A DNA stretch of 8,104 nucleotides from Clostridiaceae bacterium (GTDB taxonomy: Bacteria; Bacillota; Clostridia; Oscillospirales; Acutalibacteraceae). Of this stretch, positions 6,290 through 8,104 are shown one piece after another; position 1 is the stretch's first letter, and each line of letters begins with the position of its first letter. A model generated the notes under the pieces. The model was not told where the DNA came from and did no database searches. It saw nothing but the letters and a program-made list of their open reading frames with translations. The stretch lies in assembly GCA_016293225.1 (NCBI GenBank), contig JAEDEQ010000073.1:1-8104 (forward strand), written 5' to 3'. Both the position numbers and the translations under genes were made by a program.

Positions 6290-7000
6290 ATGAACAAAGA
6301 AGCAATTGAAGAAATTCTCTCCCTTTCAAAGCAGGAGCGCACACAGCTCATTGAAAAGCACAGGGAAAACGGAGTGCTTATTCCGATGGAGGACAACGTT
6401 TTCATCGGAAAGGACGTTTCAATCGAAAAGGGCGCAGTCATTCTTGAGGGCTGCCATCTTCTCGGCAGCACAGAGATAAAAAAGGACTGCGTAATAGGCC
6501 CCGGCACGGTGCTTTTCAACACAAGCGTTGACGAGGGTGCCTCGCTCAATTACGTTCAGTCGTTTGAAAGCAGGATAGGCAAGGACTGCAATATCGGACC
6601 TTTCGTCCACATCAGACCGGGAAGCAACATCGGAGACAGCGTTCACCTCGGAAATTTTGTTGAGGTCAAGAACTCTACCATTGGCGAAAGCACCAGCGTT
6701 TCGCACCTGACCTATGTGGGCGACAGCGATGTAGGCAAGCACGTCAACTTCGGCTGCGGCTGCGTCACGGTCAATTTTACCGGCAAGGAAAAGTTCCGCA
6801 CCACGGTCGGCGACCATGCGTTCATCGGCTGCAACACAAATCTGGTTGCGCCCGTAAAGGTCGGGGATTACGGCTACACCGCCGCAGGCTCCACCATTAC
6901 GAAAGACGTCCCCTCAAACGCCCTTGCCATCGCCCGCGCAAGGCAGGAGAACAAGGAGGATTGGGTGCTTAAAAAGAAGCCCTACAGAGGCATGGAATAA
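6290..7000 (+). CDS. glmU: Stand-alone GlmU acetyltransferase domain (left-handed beta-helix), lacking the uridylyltransferase domain
   Basis: 236 aa, aligning only with the C-terminal half of bifunctional GlmU (about 455 aa), which acetylates glucosamine-1-phosphate with acetyl-CoA on the way to UDP-GlcNAc and peptidoglycan. A short helix (1-25) matches the GlmU linker, followed by hexapeptide beta-helix coils to about residue 205 and the conserved tail ITKDVPSNALAIARARQ. Counterparts of E. coli active-site residues are visible: R109 (RPG), K127, the catalytic base H139 in SHLTYVGD, Y142, N153, N162 and K168. The usual NYDG is NFTG here and GAGT is GCGC (156-159). The start is uncertain: ATG at 6290, or an in-frame TTG at 6281. 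GGAG at 6274-6277 is 12 nt from the ATG and 3 nt from the TTG, neither ideal. No remnant of the N-terminal domain lies upstream; two promoters do. It is co-directional with pth, 17 bp away. Function as an acetyltransferase is likely but unproven. Confidence 0.88.
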   Translation: MNKEAIEEILSLSKQERTQLIEKHRENGVLIPMEDNVFIGKDVSIEKGAVILEGCHLLGSTEIKKDCVIGPGTVLFNTSVDEGASLNYVQSFESRIGKDCNIGPFVHIRPGSNIGDSVHLGNFVEVKNSTIGESTSVSHLTYVGDSDVGKHVNFGCGCVTVNFTGKEKFRTTVGDHAFIGCNTNLVAPVKVGDYGYTAAGSTITKDVPSNALAIARARQENKEDWVLKKKPYRGME

Positions 7001-7017
7001 AAAGGAAGTATACAAAG

Positions 7018-7623
7018 ATGTTTTTTAAAAAGGATAAGTTTTCTCAGTCCGGCCCGTTCGATTATATGATAGTCGGGCTTGGCAATCCGGGAAAGAAATA
7101 TGAATTCACAAAGCACAATGCAGGCTTTCTGTGCGTTGACCTGCTTGCGCAGCAGCTCGGCGTAAAGATTGACCGGCTCAAGTTCAAATCACTTATGGGC
7201 GATGTGAGAATCAATTCAAAGCGCTGCCTTTTGCTGAAGCCTCAGACCTTTATGAATCTCAGCGGCGAAGCGGTCAGAGAAGCCTCGCAGTTTTATAACC
7301 TTCCGCCGGAAAGGATTATTGTTATTTTTGACGATATCAGTCTTGAACCGGGCAGGCTGCGCATCAGGCGCAAAGGCTCCGACGGCGGCCACAACGGGAT
7401 AAAGAGCATCATATATCAGCTTCAGAGCGACGCCTTTCCGCGCATCAAGCTCGGTATCGGCGCAAAGCCGAACCCGGATTTTGACCTTGCGGATTGGGTG
7501 CTCGAACCGTTTACAAAAGAGGCGCTCAAAGCTTTGCGCACAGCTGCGGACAACGCCTGCGAGGCTGTCGGGCTGATGGTTGACGGAAAAATTGACGAGG
7601 CAATGAGCAGGTACAATTCATAA
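7018..7623 (+). CDS. pth: Peptidyl-tRNA hydrolase
   Basis: Hydrolyses the ester bond of peptidyl-tRNAs released prematurely from ribosomes, recycling tRNA in the cytosol. At 201 aa it is the normal length for bacterial Pth, with about a dozen extra N-terminal residues. Key motifs are present: VGLGNPGKKY (19-28, N23), the catalytic histidine H33 in TKHNAG, KPQTFMNLSG (74-83, N80), FDDISLEPG (104-112, D105) and GSDGGHNGIKS (120-130, H125 and N126). Start ATG 7018 has AAGGAAG about 9 nt upstream. A second ATG at codon 17 would remove the extra residues but lies just before the first strand. It follows the glmU-like gene by 17 bp, probably in one transcript, and is followed at once by an intrinsic terminator. 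Bacillus spoVC is the same enzyme and also lies near glmU, there with prs between. Confidence 0.95.
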   Translation: MFFKKDKFSQSGPFDYMIVGLGNPGKKYEFTKHNAGFLCVDLLAQQLGVKIDRLKFKSLMGDVRINSKRCLLLKPQTFMNLSGEAVREASQFYNLPPERIIVIFDDISLEPGRLRIRRKGSDGGHNGIKSIIYQLQSDAFPRIKLGIGAKPNPDFDLADWVLEPFTKEALKALRTAADNACEAVGLMVDGKIDEAMSRYNS

Positions 7624-7624
7624 C

Positions 7625-7660
7625 AAAAAAGCAGCAGGAGAAAAGGCCCTGCTGTTTTTT
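7625..7660 (+). terminator. Intrinsic terminator of the glmU-pth transcript
   Basis: Stem CAGCAGG (7632-7638) and CCTGCTG (7648-7654) around a 9-nt loop, followed by TTTTTT (7655-7660) and preceded by AAAAAA, which extends the pairing. It begins 2 nt after the pth stop codon. Confidence 0.9.
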
Positions 7661-7750
7661 CGTATGATGTTCTTATTTATCTTTTCGGACAGGCGGTGCT
7701 TGCTTTATGTTGTTCCTTTGTGGATAAATGGTGCAACGGGCAAAGTATCA

Positions 7751-7823
7751 GGGTGGCTACGAGCGCCGCCCGTACAAATTTAGATTTTAGACATTAGATG
7801 TTGGATTTTAGATTGTGGCTGTT
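7751..7823 (+). repeat. 73-bp direct repeat, copy A
   Basis: Begins with a hairpin GGGTGGC / GCCGCCC (7751-7757 and 7765-7771, 7-nt loop, one G-T pair). Then come GTAC and five heptamers TTTAGAT, TTTAGAC, ATTAGAT, GTTGGAT, TTTAGAT (7779-7813), and it ends in GTGGCTGTT. By eye it differs from copy B (8029-8101) at 6 of 73 positions. Confidence 0.85.
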
Positions 7824-7870
7824 GCACGGAATATCTGTACAGCAAAAAACACACCTCGGGCGCGAAAAAA

Positions 7871-7912
7871 TATCTATTATCTATTATCTCTTATCCATTA
7901 TCTATTATCTAA
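7871..7912 (-). repeat. Six-unit heptamer tandem array, opposite orientation to copies A and B
   Basis: The plus strand reads six consecutive 7-mers: TATCTAT twice, TATCTCT, TATCCAT, TATCTAT, TATCTAA. Their reverse complement (ATAGATA phase) belongs to the same family as the WTTAGAT heptamers of copies A and B. Confidence 0.85.
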
Positions 7913-7978
7913 AGTCCCCCGGTTGTGCAACGGGTTTTTGTCCGTCCGCTCCGCTGGGGTACTTTTTCGGGTGAAATC

Positions 7979-8054
7979 CGTACGGGCGGGACTCGTGACC
8001 GCCCGAAAATATACCTCGCCGCAATTTTGGGCGGCTCCGAGCGCCGCCCGTACG
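7979..8054. repeat. GC-rich inverted repeat with nested hairpins
   Basis: Outer arms CGTACGGGCGG (7979-7989) and CCGCCCGTACG (8044-8054) match perfectly over 11 bp. Nested alternatives are CGGGCGG / CCGCCCG (7983-7989 and 7999-8005) and GGGCGGC / GCCGCCC (8029-8035 and 8043-8049). The right arm is part of copy B, so the structures are mutually exclusive foldings. Confidence 0.75.
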
Positions 8055-8101
8055 AATTTAGATTTTAGACATTAGATATTAGATTTTAGATGGTGGCTGT
8101 T
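8029..8101 (+). repeat. 73-bp direct repeat, copy B
   Basis: Second copy of the element at 7751-7823, offset by 278 bp: hairpin GGGCGGC / GCCGCCC, GTAC, then heptamers TTTAGAT, TTTAGAC, ATTAGAT, ATTAGAT, TTTAGAT (8057-8091) and GTGGCTGTT. It reaches almost to the window edge, so its true right boundary may lie outside. Confidence 0.85.
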
Positions 8102-8104
8102 TCG

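Larger units (their letters stand above)
7661..8104. other. Repeat-rich intergenic region without a credible gene
   Basis: No reading frame here has a ribosome binding site or protein-like composition; the longest open frame (7815-8075) runs through the repeats. The stretch holds two long direct repeats, three heptamer arrays, GC-rich hairpins and a short word GTGCAACGGG at 7731-7740 and 7925-7934, with its inverse GTTGCAC at 7821-7827. The layout suggests a mosaic of short dispersed intergenic repeats. The next gene lies beyond the window. Confidence 0.7.

Noticed and set aside
7915..7939. Terminator-like CCGGTTGTGCAACGGG followed by TTTTT
   Set aside because: The self-complementary core leaves only about 2 nt for the loop and contains a mismatch, and no gene ends before it; the word GTGCAACGGG is better explained as part of the repeat mosaic.
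7815..8075. 86-codon open frame on the plus strand in the far right
   Set aside because: It runs through the heptamer array and part of copy B, has no ribosome binding site, and its translation is dominated by repeat-encoded residues (YYLLSLIHYLLS).
7751..8101. CRISPR array
   Set aside because: There are only two long copies at 278-bp spacing, the short arrays are tandem without spacers, and no cas genes are present.

Overview
The window looks like a chromosomal housekeeping segment from a low-to-mid GC member of the Clostridia, probably an Oscillospiraceae/Ruminococcaceae-like gut anaerobe. This is inferred from Gram-positive-style ribosome binding sites (AAGGAGGT, AAAAGGAG), the type of ABC-2 exporter pair, a short ferredoxin-like-cluster RlmD, and a glmU-pth neighbourhood that recalls the Bacillus/Clostridium glmU-prs-spoVC region. 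No species can be named from the sequence alone.

Left part (6-5993, all minus strand, read right to left): one compact cluster that looks like a single operon. The order is rlmB (23S rRNA 2'-O-methyltransferase, TrmH/SpoU family), a 772-residue membrane protein, an ABC ATPase, an ABC-2-type permease, an unlisted 40-codon single-span membrane peptide, and rlmD (23S rRNA m5U methyltransferase). Junctions are 6 bp, 16 bp, an 11-bp overlap, 59 bp (holding a small hairpin) and 2 bp. Two ribosomal-RNA methyltransferases therefore bracket four genes with membrane roles. The 772-residue protein is the most unusual item. Its membrane topology and the order of its soluble segments match a P1B-type ATPase, but the phosphorylation motif, the actuator TGE loop and the GDGxND hinge are eroded or absent, and a long disordered and coiled-coil N-terminus has been added. 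It reads as a catalytically dead P-type ATPase homologue (a pseudo-pump).

Centre (5994-6289): an AT-rich divergent promoter region. It holds a candidate extended -10 element for the minus-strand operon, two tandem sigma-A-like promoters for the plus-strand genes, and a TTAAGG-N2-CCTTAA inverted repeat just past the second promoter that could be an operator.

Right part (6290-7660, plus strand): a stand-alone GlmU acetyltransferase domain (left-handed beta-helix only, with no uridylyltransferase domain), then pth (peptidyl-tRNA hydrolase) and a clear intrinsic terminator.

Far right (7661-8104): no credible gene. It is a repeat-rich intergenic mosaic: two 73-bp direct repeats 278 bp apart, each made of a GC-rich hairpin plus five heptamers of the WTTAGAT type, and between them a six-unit heptamer array of the same family on the opposite strand. 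Further GC-rich inverted repeats are present, and the second copy runs to the window edge.
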